Assembly (NCBI RefSeq): GCF_003957515.1
Contig: NZ_RQXW01000007.1
Coordinates: 173,111-237,110, forward strand
Source: Amphritea opalescens
GTDB taxonomy: Bacteria > Pseudomonadota > Gammaproteobacteria > Pseudomonadales > Balneatricaceae
Direction of reading: 5' to 3'
Length of the DNA: 64,000 nt
The notes under the pieces were generated by a model. The model worked only from the letters and a program-made list of their open reading frames with translations, searched no databases and had not been told where the DNA came from. The position numbers and the translations under genes were made by a program. Position 1 is the first letter of the stretch; each line of letters begins with the position of its first letter. This document shows positions 1-8,493 of this stretch, piece by piece.

Positions 1-34
1 GGTCCGTTAAACTGTAGCGCTTAACCCCATCATC

Positions 35-58
35 GGCGGGCGTTAGTCCGCCTTTTTT
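35..58 (+). terminator. Rho-independent terminator of a gene left of the window
   Basis: GGCGG and CCGCC arms flank an 8-base loop and are followed by six T on the + strand. It would end a + strand transcript arriving from outside the window. The hairpin overlaps the last codons of the convergent transferase gene, so the two units share DNA at their 3' ends. Confidence 0.7.
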
Positions 59-1692
59 AAAGGCACATCACTTTTAATAGCTTGATCGTAGTTCCTGTCA
101 TAGACGATTCGCTCCCTTGGTTGATACTGACTTGAGAACAGATCTTTACGTTCATCAATAATATCGCTGTCTATCGACATTAAGCTAAGAGAGTAGTGGA
201 AAAACTCATCCAACATCGCCGGTTGTGAGCGGTTGTCTTTGAGTGTTTCGATCTTTTTCGCATTGGTTTGTAGATATTGGTCTGAAAACCAAGTGATAAA
301 GGGAATCTCTACCATGGCGGGCGTGATGCTGTTGGGACGATGGCCTTTAAAATCAATACTATTGAAGACCTCTTCGCCATGATCCGAAATATAGGTCAAG
401 CTATAGAGCCCTGCGGATTCCTTCGCTTGATCCGACAGTTTTTCGATCGCCGTGTTGATGATCGTATCACTGAAAAGAATGGTGTTGTCATAGCTGTTGA
501 TAACGCTTTTTTGTGAGGATGTCGGCTCTGAGGTATACGAGTAATAAGGCCCAGAACTGAAGTGCTTAAACTCGTCAGGATAGCGTTTGTCATATTTTAG
601 GTGGCTACCCATCAGGTGGATAAAAATAACTTTCTTTTTGGCCGGTGATTGTAACGCCAAGCTTAATTTAGGCAGTACGAGGTTATCAAACCGGTGGGTT
701 TCGTTGCCGTAAAAGTCATTGCTAATGAATAGCGTTTTGTCCGCCATATTACCGATAACCGAGTATGTACCCCGTAGTGGCTGTTGATTTGAAATCCACC
801 ATGTCTCAAAGCCTGCGAGATTGGCAGCATCAATAATGCTCAACGATTCAGCAAATTTCGAAGGGTCTTCCCTGTCAGCACTCGTGAGGGTGATTCTCAA
901 AGAGGGGAGGGTCTGTGCATAGTTTGAGAGAATGTTATCAAGGGCAATAAGGTCGTCCCTCTCATCTAATAACGGTGTTGTTTTAATCGGGTAGTCATAG
1001 AGCGACATATGCGTCCGAGTGGCAGACTCGCCAATGAAAAACACATAGGTCTGTTTATCATTTAAATCATTGGTTAACTGAATGTTGGTATTAGCAACAA
1101 GCTCTTTTCGTTGCTCTATTTCAGTTTCAAGTGACTCTGTGCCTTTTAAATAACCAGGGTAAGCACCAACAATGCCGGGTAAGCGTTTGCCGTATTTATG
1201 TTGGACGGCTATACCGCTAATAATCAGATAAGCAAAAATAGTGAAAAAGACAATCGCCGTCGCCCTATAACGCTTCAGCTGAGAAAAGCCTCGAGGTTTA
1301 AAGTTGTAAAGAAGGTACAGGCTAATAGAGAGGTAGACCACAATGATCGCTAAGGCTTCAAAAGAGAAATAATCTTGTAAGAATTCAAGCGCTTCATTCG
1401 AGTTGGTCTGTGCTATCGCTTCGACAGAGGAGGTGGTGAATACGCCGTTGAATACCACCGCGTAAGCGATATCGATGGAACTGGCGATGGCTAGAAAGAC
1501 CGCGGTAACGATGAAAGGCCAGCGTGTACGTGTAAGAAAAGCCAGCGACCAAAGCATGACCGCCCAACCGACACGGTTAATCAGTTCTCGCTCAATGTAT
1601 TCAGAGTAATAAAATTCAATTAAAAACGGAAATATCAGTATAAATAGAAAGGTGGTTGCTGGGTGAGAGATGATTTTCTGACGAGTTAGCAT
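43..1692 (-). CDS. Phosphoethanolamine transferase (EptA/CptA-like, sulfatase fold)
   Basis: Inner-membrane enzyme expected to move phosphoethanolamine from phosphatidylethanolamine onto lipid A or LPS core sugar in the periplasm. About five hydrophobic segments lie in residues 14-165, then a soluble alkaline-phosphatase-superfamily domain. GESATR at 221-226 carries the probable Thr nucleophile (T225), and SDHGEE at 436-441 with GHR at 450-452 supply metal ligands. At 549 aa the length is normal for the family. The GESxTR..MSLY block resembles CptA/EptC-type core transferases somewhat more than lipid A EptA, but the acceptor cannot be read from sequence. Starts at ATG 1692. It is probably its own unit, about 290 bp from the upstream gene on the same strand. 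Confidence 0.85.
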   Translation of the reverse strand: MLTRQKIISHPATTFLFILIFPFLIEFYYSEYIERELINRVGWAVMLWSLAFLTRTRWPFIVTAVFLAIASSIDIAYAVVFNGVFTTSSVEAIAQTNSNEALEFLQDYFSFEALAIIVVYLSISLYLLYNFKPRGFSQLKRYRATAIVFFTIFAYLIISGIAVQHKYGKRLPGIVGAYPGYLKGTESLETEIEQRKELVANTNIQLTNDLNDKQTYVFFIGESATRTHMSLYDYPIKTTPLLDERDDLIALDNILSNYAQTLPSLRITLTSADREDPSKFAESLSIIDAANLAGFETWWISNQQPLRGTYSVIGNMADKTLFISNDFYGNETHRFDNLVLPKLSLALQSPAKKKVIFIHLMGSHLKYDKRYPDEFKHFSSGPYYSYTSEPTSSQKSVINSYDNTILFSDTIINTAIEKLSDQAKESAGLYSLTYISDHGEEVFNSIDFKGHRPNSITPAMVEIPFITWFSDQYLQTNAKKIETLKDNRSQPAMLDEFFHYSLSLMSIDSDIIDERKDLFSSQYQPRERIVYDRNYDQAIKSDVPLKKAD

Positions 1693-1928
1693 ATATATGT
1701 CTGAAATAACCGTAAGTGATGTATAGAGTTAAATAAATTAACGCTATGTGGGTAGAGCCGCGATTTTAGCGGTGCGGTGGTTATATTTCAATATAATTAC
1801 AGAGCTACGATGGTGAGAATAAGTGGCTCACCCGTCAATAGTTAGTGTCAGCAGGACTGAAATGAGGTTAAACCCGAGCGTCGGTGGAGGTTAAAGCGGG
1901 GCAATGTTATAGGGTTTGAGAGTAAACG

Positions 1929-1957
1929 GGCCAGTCGCGAATTCGCGATCAGCCCTG
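1929..1957. repeat. Perfect 14-bp palindrome inside a GC hairpin, possible terminator
   Basis: TCGCGAATTCGCGA (1935-1948) is a perfect palindrome flanked by GGGC and GCCC. Read on the - strand, the structure follows the end of the nitroreductase gene and is followed by only a short T run. It may end the phosphorylase-to-nitroreductase transcript. The 290 bp between 1693 and 1983 hold nothing else I can name. Confidence 0.4.
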
Positions 1958-1983
1958 TTAAAGTCGGCAATTCTCAGCCTGAT

Positions 1984-2721
1984 TTATTTAAGTAAAAAGC
2001 CTTTCTCTTTCAAAAAGTTGAGCATGTGTGGCCGGGCTTCTTTAATCATCATGCCGGACATCTGTTCGCTCCAAGTCATCTCTTTATTGCCGCCGGTACG
2101 GGTTTGGTAATATTCGCGGACGGATTTGTCATATTCGGCGATTGTTTCTTTATTTCCATTGTCGTTATAGCTATCTTGCTTCAGCACCACGTCGACGGGG
2201 AGGCGGGGTTTTACTTCAGGGTTTTGATCTGGATAACCGAGACACAGACCGAAAACGGGATAGACCAATTCAGGTAGGTCGAGTAACTCTGATACCCGTG
2301 CGATCTGATTACGAATGCCGCCGATATAAGCAACGCCCATTCCTAACGATTCTGCTGCAATAGAAACGTTCTGTGCGAACAGGGCAACATCGACGGTGGC
2401 GGTAATAAACTGCTCGGTGAAGCCTGCGTTGATCTCGGCATCATTCATCTCACAGGCCAGTTTAAGGCGCTGCATATCGGCACAGAAGACTAAGAAAGCC
2501 GGAGCTTCGCCGACATATACCTGACCGCCGGAACACTCGACGAGCTGGCTGCGCGTATCTTTATCATTGACCTGAATAACGGTACAGGCCTGAATGAAAC
2601 TGGAAGTGGCCGCGGCTTGTCCCGCCTGAACCAGTGTATTCAGCGTTTCTTGGGGAATCGGCTGGTCGGTAAATTTACGGATTGATCGGTGGCTGTTCAA
2701 TAGTTCAATAACGGCGTTCAT
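1984..2721 (-). CDS. NfsA-type FMN NAD(P)H nitroreductase
   Basis: Flavin-dependent two-electron reductase of nitroaromatics and quinones, cytosolic and probably dimeric. The N-terminal HRSIRKF at 11-17, the SSFIQ segment near 40, the GVAYIGG block and GLCLGYP near 200 line up with NfsA and related oxygen-insensitive NADPH nitroreductases. The 245 aa length is close to NfsA (240 aa). Starts at ATG 2721, three bases after the alkB stop, so it is the last gene of a closely packed unit with the phosphorylase, PRPP-synthetase-like and AlkB genes. The physiological substrate is unknown. Confidence 0.85.
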   Translation of the reverse strand: MNAVIELLNSHRSIRKFTDQPIPQETLNTLVQAGQAAATSSFIQACTVIQVNDKDTRSQLVECSGGQVYVGEAPAFLVFCADMQRLKLACEMNDAEINAGFTEQFITATVDVALFAQNVSIAAESLGMGVAYIGGIRNQIARVSELLDLPELVYPVFGLCLGYPDQNPEVKPRLPVDVVLKQDSYNDNGNKETIAEYDKSVREYYQTRTGGNKEMTWSEQMSGMMIKEARPHMLNFLKEKGFLLK

Positions 2722-2724
2722 CGG

Positions 2725-3324
2725 TTATTCCATCTGAATATCGGGGTTGAGGGTATGCCGGAAGGTGAGGTTGATGCGTCCTTCTAGCGGCCGACTGGTT
2801 TTTGGCACACTGTGATGCCAGTAATGTTGTAACTGGCCTGACATTATCAGCAGAGAACCGCTGTTGAGCAAGTGTTCTTGTCGCGCAATGCTGTTGTCGT
2901 AGCGGTGACGCAGCAAAAAACGACGGGACTGCCCCAAACTGAGAGAGGCAATCACTGGATTTTTACCGAGTTCAGGCTCGTCATCGCTATGCCAGCCCAT
3001 ACTGTCTTGTCCGTTACGATAATAGTTGATCAGCACGGTGTTGAAAGACTGCTGGCTAAGGGCTTCGATACGGCGGCGTAGGTTGTTAATCAGGGGGTGC
3101 CAGGGTTCTGTTTGCAGGGCTAATCCTGAATAACGGTAGTGTATGCCGGGATCGCCCTGAAAACATTGTAACCGTGGAATGCTGACTTGTCGGCCAAACA
3201 TACGGATCTGAGGTTGTTGCCAGCAGAGTTCATCGAGCAGGGTTTGATACAGTCGTTGAGCGGCTGGTGGGTCGATAAAGTGCGGCTCTAGTGATAGCTC
3301 ACCTTGAGATATCGGCGCGTTCAT
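2725..3324 (-). CDS. AlkB-family Fe(II)/2-oxoglutarate dioxygenase (ALKBH2/3-like)
   Basis: Predicted oxidative demethylase of alkylated bases such as 1-methyladenine and 3-methylcytosine. The iron ligands are visible as H112 and D114 in GWHSDDE and the distal histidine near 171 in HHSVPKT. R183 and R189 in GRINLTFRH fit 2-oxoglutarate binding, and the SLSLGQSRRFLLRH stretch is typical of the short eukaryote-like AlkB group (about 200 aa). It lies 7 bp after the PRPP-synthetase-like gene and 3 bp before the nitroreductase. No Ada-type regulator is nearby, so classical adaptive-response control is not indicated. Confidence 0.88.
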   Translation of the reverse strand: MNAPISQGELSLEPHFIDPPAAQRLYQTLLDELCWQQPQIRMFGRQVSIPRLQCFQGDPGIHYRYSGLALQTEPWHPLINNLRRRIEALSQQSFNTVLINYYRNGQDSMGWHSDDEPELGKNPVIASLSLGQSRRFLLRHRYDNSIARQEHLLNSGSLLIMSGQLQHYWHHSVPKTSRPLEGRINLTFRHTLNPDIQME

Positions 3325-3331
3325 GTCCCCG

Positions 3332-4216
3332 TCATTCCTCTAAGAGTTCTCGGGTGGCACTGGCTATCGCCTGAGCGATCGCAATCTGATTGCTCGGGTG
3401 AGGGATGGTATTGCAGGAAACCACATCGGCCACCGCGTTAAGTTGAGAATATGCATCCGCGGCAAATATCCCGTGAACGGCAATGCAGGTGGTGCGTGGC
3501 ATCGCTGCATTTTGCAGGTGGATGATGGTTTCTTGCATGGTGCGGCCACTGGAAATGATGTCATCGACTAAGACGGGTGTATGTTGGCGCCAGCGTTCGA
3601 CTTCCGGCAGCGTCACTTCGACATCATAATCCCCACGGCGAATTTTATGTAATACCTGAAACGGTGCATCGGCTAGTTCGGCGACACGGGAAACCCATTG
3701 TTCGCTTTCGCTGTCGGGGCCGATGAGTAAAGGCTTAGGTATATGGTTTTTGATCCAGTCCGCAATTAAGGGCGCTGCATGCACCACTCGGGAAGGAATG
3801 CTGTATATCTCGTCCAGTGAGTGATAACGGTGTAAGTGGGGGTCTACGGTCACGAGGAAATCGAGTGATGCCGAGATCAGTGTGGCAAAGGGGCGGGAGC
3901 TGACACACTCGCCGGGGTTAAACTGTTTGTCTTGACGCATATAGGCTAAGTAGGGGGTGATTAAGCCGATTTTGTTTGCGCCCATCTGCCGTAATGTATC
4001 GCTAAGAAGAAGTAAACGGAGAATTTTATTATCCGGCTGGTAAAGATTACAAAAAATCACCACGTTATGGTGTTGGCAATCGGTGAGCACCCGCAGGTAA
4101 CTTTCATCATCAGGAAAACGGCGTAGTTCTATTTCGCCCTGTTGCGCATTTAGTGCTTGGCAAAGTTGGCCGGCCAGTACCTGATCGGATTCAAGATTAA
4201 TCAGAATGGTTTTCAA
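3332..4216 (-). CDS. Ribose-phosphate pyrophosphokinase-like protein
   Basis: PRPP synthetase family, normally ribose-5-phosphate + ATP to PRPP + AMP. Visible family features are FPDDESY near 35-40, PYLAYMRQDKQF at 88-99, a DPH at 125-127, the flexible-loop Lys in KIRRGDYDV near 191, and the PRPP loop VDDIISSGRT at 217-226. At 294 aa it is shorter than housekeeping Prs (about 315) and closer to archaeal forms, so it is probably a paralogue. Its first 20 bases overlap the end of the AMP-phosphorylase-like gene, implying coupled translation. A role in recycling the ribose product of that phosphorylase is an inference. Confidence 0.8.
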   Translation of the reverse strand: MKTILINLESDQVLAGQLCQALNAQQGEIELRRFPDDESYLRVLTDCQHHNVVIFCNLYQPDNKILRLLLLSDTLRQMGANKIGLITPYLAYMRQDKQFNPGECVSSRPFATLISASLDFLVTVDPHLHRYHSLDEIYSIPSRVVHAAPLIADWIKNHIPKPLLIGPDSESEQWVSRVAELADAPFQVLHKIRRGDYDVEVTLPEVERWRQHTPVLVDDIISSGRTMQETIIHLQNAAMPRTTCIAVHGIFAADAYSQLNAVADVVSCNTIPHPSNQIAIAQAIASATRELLEE

Positions 4217-5741
4217 CGCCGCTCTCCTCAGTGTTTAGGCTAATGATGTCGGGGTGGCTTTCAAGATATTCCACGGCATAGTTAAGCTCGCCGGAACTCT
4301 CGGCATGTATTGTGAGTAGTGGATCGTGCAGCTGTACCTGCTGACCGACTTTGACATGGATGACGAGGCCGGCCGTTGGATCGATAGGCGCCCCCGCCAG
4401 TTTTGCCACCTGTGCAAGGCGGCGGTTGTCTACCTGAGTGACGCGCCCCTCTTTGTCGGCCATCAGCTTGAACCGATAGGGGGCTTCACCGGGTTGTTTC
4501 ATGCCGCCTTGAGCAATGCAGATCGCGACAAACTTCTTCCATGCGAGTCCGCTTTCAAGCACGATGGTGGCTTTTTCGAGTCCACAGCCTGCATCGACAA
4601 CGCCGGCCATTTCTAACATCGTGGCGGCCATGGTGAGCGCTCTTTGTTTGAGGTCCTGAGGCGCATGGGGCTCGTTTTGTAACACCGCCATCACATCCTT
4701 CGCCTCAAGGGCTGGACCGATACCGTTGCCCACCGGTTGAGTACCATCGGTGTAGAGGATTTGAATTTTAATCCCTAGTTGCTCGCCGACGGTCATAAAG
4801 GATGCGGTCAATTTTTCCGCAGCCTGTTGTGTGCGGACCTTAGCGGTAGGCCCAACCGGAATGTCGATTAAGACATGGGTTGCCCCTGCGGCTATTTTTT
4901 TCGACAGTACCGATGCGATTAACTGGCCTTCGCTGTCGATATCGAGGGCTCTTTCAACCTGAATTAAGATGTCATCTGAGGGGCTCAAACGAACCGAGCC
5001 ACCCCAGGCTAGGCAAGCGCCTTCCTGTTTTACCACCTGTTTCATCTGTTCGAGTGACAGGCTCACTTCCGTCATGGTTTCCATGGTGTCAGCGGTGCCG
5101 GCAGGGGAGGTGATCGCGCGGGATGAGGTCTTCGGCATGGTTAAACCACTGGCCGCCAGAATCGAGACCACGATCGGGGTGGTGCGATTTCCCGGTAGGC
5201 CGCCGACACAGTGTTTATCGATCACCATCGGCTGGCCCCAGTCGATACGGCTGCCGGAGTCAATCATCGCGCGGGTGAGGGCGATGATTTCGGTATCACT
5301 GAGTTTGTCATCGCCACAGGCGGTGATAAAGGAGGCGATATGAACATCGGCATAGCGTCCCGCAACGATGTCGTTAATGATCTCCTGAAACTGCTGTTTA
5401 TTGAGGGTGTGGCCATAGACCTTGGCGCGCACATGGGAGAGGGATTGCACGGGTTTAGGGTGCGATAACCAGACGTTGTCATCGTTATTCAGTTGTAGCC
5501 GTAACCAAGCGGATTCAGAAAAACCGATCTGCCCCCGACGTAGCATTTCGCCCGTGATGATGTTCAGAGTAGCAATGATTTTACAATGTTCGGTGTGCAC
5601 CAACACCCGCGACAGGGCGGAAAAACCTTCTGAACGACAGACGGGGCTGTCCGCTCTGAGATAGATGATGGGTTCTTGGCGGGTGTCGATACCCAGCCGG
5701 CGCGCCTGTAGTGTGGTCGCTCGTTCAGGGGTGGAAATCAT
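4197..5741 (-). CDS. Archaeal-type AMP/thymidine phosphorylase
   Basis: Nucleoside phosphorylase II family, but of the branch typified by archaeal AMP phosphorylase rather than E. coli DeoA. It is 514 aa (DeoA about 440) with an extra N-terminal domain of about 90 residues. It carries DKHCVGGLPGNRTTP (175-189) and SSRAITSPAGTADTME (206-221), where DeoA has DKHSTGGVGD and a glycine-rich SGRGLGHTGGT. AMP phosphorylase makes adenine and ribose 1,5-bisphosphate from AMP and phosphate; bacterial members are usually labelled putative thymidine phosphorylase. Starts at ATG 5741. It is the first gene of the phosphorylase, PRPP-synthetase-like, alkB, nitroreductase unit. Substrate remains open. Confidence 0.85.
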   Translation of the reverse strand: MISTPERATTLQARRLGIDTRQEPIIYLRADSPVCRSEGFSALSRVLVHTEHCKIIATLNIITGEMLRRGQIGFSESAWLRLQLNNDDNVWLSHPKPVQSLSHVRAKVYGHTLNKQQFQEIINDIVAGRYADVHIASFITACGDDKLSDTEIIALTRAMIDSGSRIDWGQPMVIDKHCVGGLPGNRTTPIVVSILAASGLTMPKTSSRAITSPAGTADTMETMTEVSLSLEQMKQVVKQEGACLAWGGSVRLSPSDDILIQVERALDIDSEGQLIASVLSKKIAAGATHVLIDIPVGPTAKVRTQQAAEKLTASFMTVGEQLGIKIQILYTDGTQPVGNGIGPALEAKDVMAVLQNEPHAPQDLKQRALTMAATMLEMAGVVDAGCGLEKATIVLESGLAWKKFVAICIAQGGMKQPGEAPYRFKLMADKEGRVTQVDNRRLAQVAKLAGAPIDPTAGLVIHVKVGQQVQLHDPLLTIHAESSGELNYAVEYLESHPDIISLNTEESGVENHSD

Positions 5742-5962
5742 CTTTGCTTTGCTCCAATCCAGCCGGAAAGGTGAGGGTCTGGTTGCCCATTCAAATAAGG
5801 TCTTTTAGTGTGTTTATAGCAGAGAATATTATCCTCTGTACATGCCATCACTACTTTTATTGCTGAACATAGGTATGCCGTCAGCATCTTAATCCATACA
5901 GTGGCGTGCGGATAGCTGATAGAATATGGCCACTTCAAAATAGACAGACTAAGTAGGATATC

Positions 5963-6817
5963 ATGGAACGTAGATTCAGATTGATATTGGCTTGCCCAGA
6001 CCGACTGGGCATTGTGGCAATGGTAAGTAATTTTATATCTAGCCATGGCGGCTCTATTGCAGATGCCAATCAGCATTCAGATAACTCGACCGGCTGTTTT
6101 TTTATGCGGGTAGAAATCGTCATGGCCGCTGGTGGTTTCGACCGCGAGCAGCTGATAGAACAGTTTACGCCGATTGCACAATCCTTTCAGATGCGCTGGG
6201 AGATAAACGACGTCGCGATACCTAAAAAAGTGGTATTGATGGCCAGCCGTGAATCCCATTGCCTTGCCGATCTTCTGTATCGTTATCATGAAGGTGAACT
6301 CGATTGTGAGATCCCCTGTGTTATTTCCAATCACGATGATCTGCGTGACATGGTGGAGTGGCATGGTATCCCTTATCACCATGTGCCGGTGGATAAAGAC
6401 GATAAGCAGCCTCACTTTGACCGAGTGCATCAGTTGATTGTTGAGCATCAAGCCGATGTGGTGGTATTAGCCCGCTATATGCAAATTTTACCGAGCAGCG
6501 TTTGCGATATTTATCGACATCGTATTATTAATATTCACCACAGCTTCCTACCGTCATTTGCGGGCGCTAAGCCTTATCATCAGGCCCATGAGCGGGGTGT
6601 GAAATTGATCGGCGCCACTTGTCACTATGTGACAGAAGAGTTAGATGCGGGCCCTATTATTGATCAAGATGTGGTGCGGGTGAGTCATCGGGATCAACCT
6701 CAGGAGATGGTGCGTCTGGGTAAAGATGTCGAGAAAACCGTATTGTCACGGGGATTACGTTGGCATCTGGATGATCGAGTGCTGGTGCACGGTAATAAAA
6801 CGGTTGTCTTTAACTGA
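5963..6817 (+). CDS. purU: Formyltetrahydrofolate deformylase PurU
   Basis: Hydrolyses 10-formyl-THF to formate and THF, balancing one-carbon pools and supplying formate for PurT. An N-terminal ACT domain (about residues 5-80, LACPDRLGIVAMV) precedes a formyltransferase domain with NIHHSFLPSF near 193-202 and GATCHYVTEELDAGPII near 216-232, containing the catalytic His and Asp. The 284 aa length is normal. Starts at ATG 5963. It is monocistronic, divergent from the phosphorylase unit across 220 bp that must hold both promoters, and followed by a clear terminator. Confidence 0.96.
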   Translation: MERRFRLILACPDRLGIVAMVSNFISSHGGSIADANQHSDNSTGCFFMRVEIVMAAGGFDREQLIEQFTPIAQSFQMRWEINDVAIPKKVVLMASRESHCLADLLYRYHEGELDCEIPCVISNHDDLRDMVEWHGIPYHHVPVDKDDKQPHFDRVHQLIVEHQADVVVLARYMQILPSSVCDIYRHRIINIHHSFLPSFAGAKPYHQAHERGVKLIGATCHYVTEELDAGPIIDQDVVRVSHRDQPQEMVRLGKDVEKTVLSRGLRWHLDDRVLVHGNKTVVFN

Positions 6818-6825
6818 TTGTTAAC

Positions 6826-6846
6826 GGGCCTGCATAGGCCCTTTTT
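6826..6846 (+). terminator. Terminator of purU
   Basis: GGGCCT and AGGCCC arms around a GCAT loop, followed immediately by five T. Confidence 0.85.
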
Positions 6847-6998
6847 ATAGGCCCTTTTTAATCTAAGCGCTCGATATTCAACTCATTGATAGACCTCGGA
6901 CAGTGTTTTATTGCATTCCTCAGGCTAAGATTAAGTCACTATAAGCGCCGGTATCACCGGCCTGTTTGGCTATCTAATACCCTGTTGGAGGATTCTTG

Positions 6999-7406
6999 AT
7001 GATGCGATCTGTTAAAGCCAGTGATTACATGGCGACACAACTGATTACCTTTACTCCCGACACCGATCTATTTGAAGCGATAAATCAGCTGTTAGAACAT
7101 CGGATTACCGGGGCCCCTGTGCTGGGTAGAGAGGGTGAAATCGTTGGGCTGCTGTCCGAGGCGGACTGTCTGAAGGCGATTCTGACACTGACCTATCATG
7201 AAGAAGAGGTGGGTGGCCGAGTAGGCGATCATATGTCCACTGAAGTCTTTACCATCAACCATGACGCCGACATCATTTCGGTGGCGGAAGAGTTTATTAC
7301 CAACAAAAGACGTCGCTTGCCAGTGTTAAAAAATGGTAAACTGATCGGCCAGATCAGTCGCCGTGATGTGTTACGCGCGGTTGGGCAGTTTGCTCAAGAT
7401 GGCTGA
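6999..7406 (+). CDS. Two-CBS-domain protein
   Basis: A 135 aa protein made almost only of a tandem CBS (Bateman) pair, residues about 8-62 and 74-127. Each repeat shows the GAPVL/RLPVL and GLLSEADCL/GQISRRDVL pattern. Such stand-alone modules usually bind adenosine nucleotides and regulate a partner. The start is ATG 6999 or 7002, chosen over an upstream TTG at 6996 because GGAGGA lies just upstream. It appears monocistronic, so the partner is unknown. A second, unrelated CBS protein lies at 13292. Confidence 0.88.
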   Translation: MMRSVKASDYMATQLITFTPDTDLFEAINQLLEHRITGAPVLGREGEIVGLLSEADCLKAILTLTYHEEEVGGRVGDHMSTEVFTINHDADIISVAEEFITNKRRRLPVLKNGKLIGQISRRDVLRAVGQFAQDG

Positions 7407-7587
7407 TTGGGTTGGAATCAGGGCTGTTTTTTTAGCTGCTATTCGCGGGTGAACGTGAGTCATTAAAACACTGCCATTGTGGTTTAGTTGGGTGGTTTTT
7501 TTGTGAATAACTTTAGCTGTAATGCGGATGCACTCACGCTGTTAGCTGTCCTGTTGTTATTTTCTGCGTTAGATTATTGGAATCATT

Positions 7588-8493
7588 ATGAGTTTCCGTT
7601 TTCCGGAAAAACCCGTACTGTTTTATCCGTCGCTGGCACGTACGGTAGGCTCTGATGAAGCGATCCTTCTGGCGATATATCACGATTATATTCAACTGCA
7701 CGGGTTGCCCGATAAATCGGGTGTGGCCTCTGCGGTATTAAGCCGTTCAGAGTGGCTGTCACTTACCAGCTTTTGGGATGAAGATAAGTTAGCGATGGTG
7801 ACTAGCAGTCTGGTCTCGCAGGGTTATATACAGGCGTCCTTTGGTCATGGCCGGGCGATTAAGTTAGCGCTGGTTGATGCCGATCAAACGATGTCGCAGC
7901 CCGCTGCAGCCGATTTCTCGGCGGAGGCTTCGGCGCCAGAAACTGTGACCGTTCAAGAGTTACCGGTGGTTGAGCAGCCACCCGAACGCAATGAGATTAG
8001 TCGACGGGTGCAGCAGGCGCAACCGCGCCGCCTCGGTCCAGCGCCGACCTTTGGTGGCAGCATCGGTTGGTCGAAGAGTCGTCAGGTAACACCTAGCCGA
8101 CAGACCACGCCCGAAAATGATTTCGCTAGCCGTTTAAACGAGATTGAAGAGAAAAACCAAAAACTGCATGCGATGTTTTTAGGCTGGACGCCATCGCGTA
8201 CGCTGTTGGATATGTTGCCGCGTCATAATATCCCCGAACCATTTGCCGATCAGTTGTTAGATGAGTTTATACTCTACTGGTTGGATAAAGACCGTAAAGA
8301 ATCCAACTGGGATCAGAAGTTCCTAGCTTGGGTTAAGCGGGAATGGATTAATAAACAAACACGAGATGCACGCAAACAGCGGGCAGACGAAGCAAATAAA
8401 GGTGTAAACCATGAAAACACCCGCCCAGATAATCGGGAAAAGCGCAAGCGGGTTACCGCAGCCATCATGGACATCAAGGACACCGACTGGTGA
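7588..8493 (+). CDS. DnaT-like primosomal DNA-binding protein
   Basis: A 301 aa protein with an N-terminal module of about 95 residues (FRFPEKPVLFYPSLA onward), a Pro/Gln-rich linker (about 110-180) and a C-terminal DnaT-type DNA-binding domain around 195-275 (LGWTPSRTLLDMLPRHNIP, then EFILYWLDK and WDQKFLAWVKREW). DnaT helps PriA/PriB reload helicase at stalled forks. It is larger than E. coli DnaT (179 aa). Its 3' end overlaps the next gene by 83 bp in another frame, suggesting translational coupling. Starts at ATG 7588. Confidence 0.78.
   Translation: MSFRFPEKPVLFYPSLARTVGSDEAILLAIYHDYIQLHGLPDKSGVASAVLSRSEWLSLTSFWDEDKLAMVTSSLVSQGYIQASFGHGRAIKLALVDADQTMSQPAAADFSAEASAPETVTVQELPVVEQPPERNEISRRVQQAQPRRLGPAPTFGGSIGWSKSRQVTPSRQTTPENDFASRLNEIEEKNQKLHAMFLGWTPSRTLLDMLPRHNIPEPFADQLLDEFILYWLDKDRKESNWDQKFLAWVKREWINKQTRDARKQRADEANKGVNHENTRPDNREKRKRVTAAIMDIKDTDW

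Noticed and set aside
5738..6076. 112-codon frame between the phosphorylase and purU, - strand
   Set aside because: Overlaps the purU start and the promoter region; composition is not protein-like.
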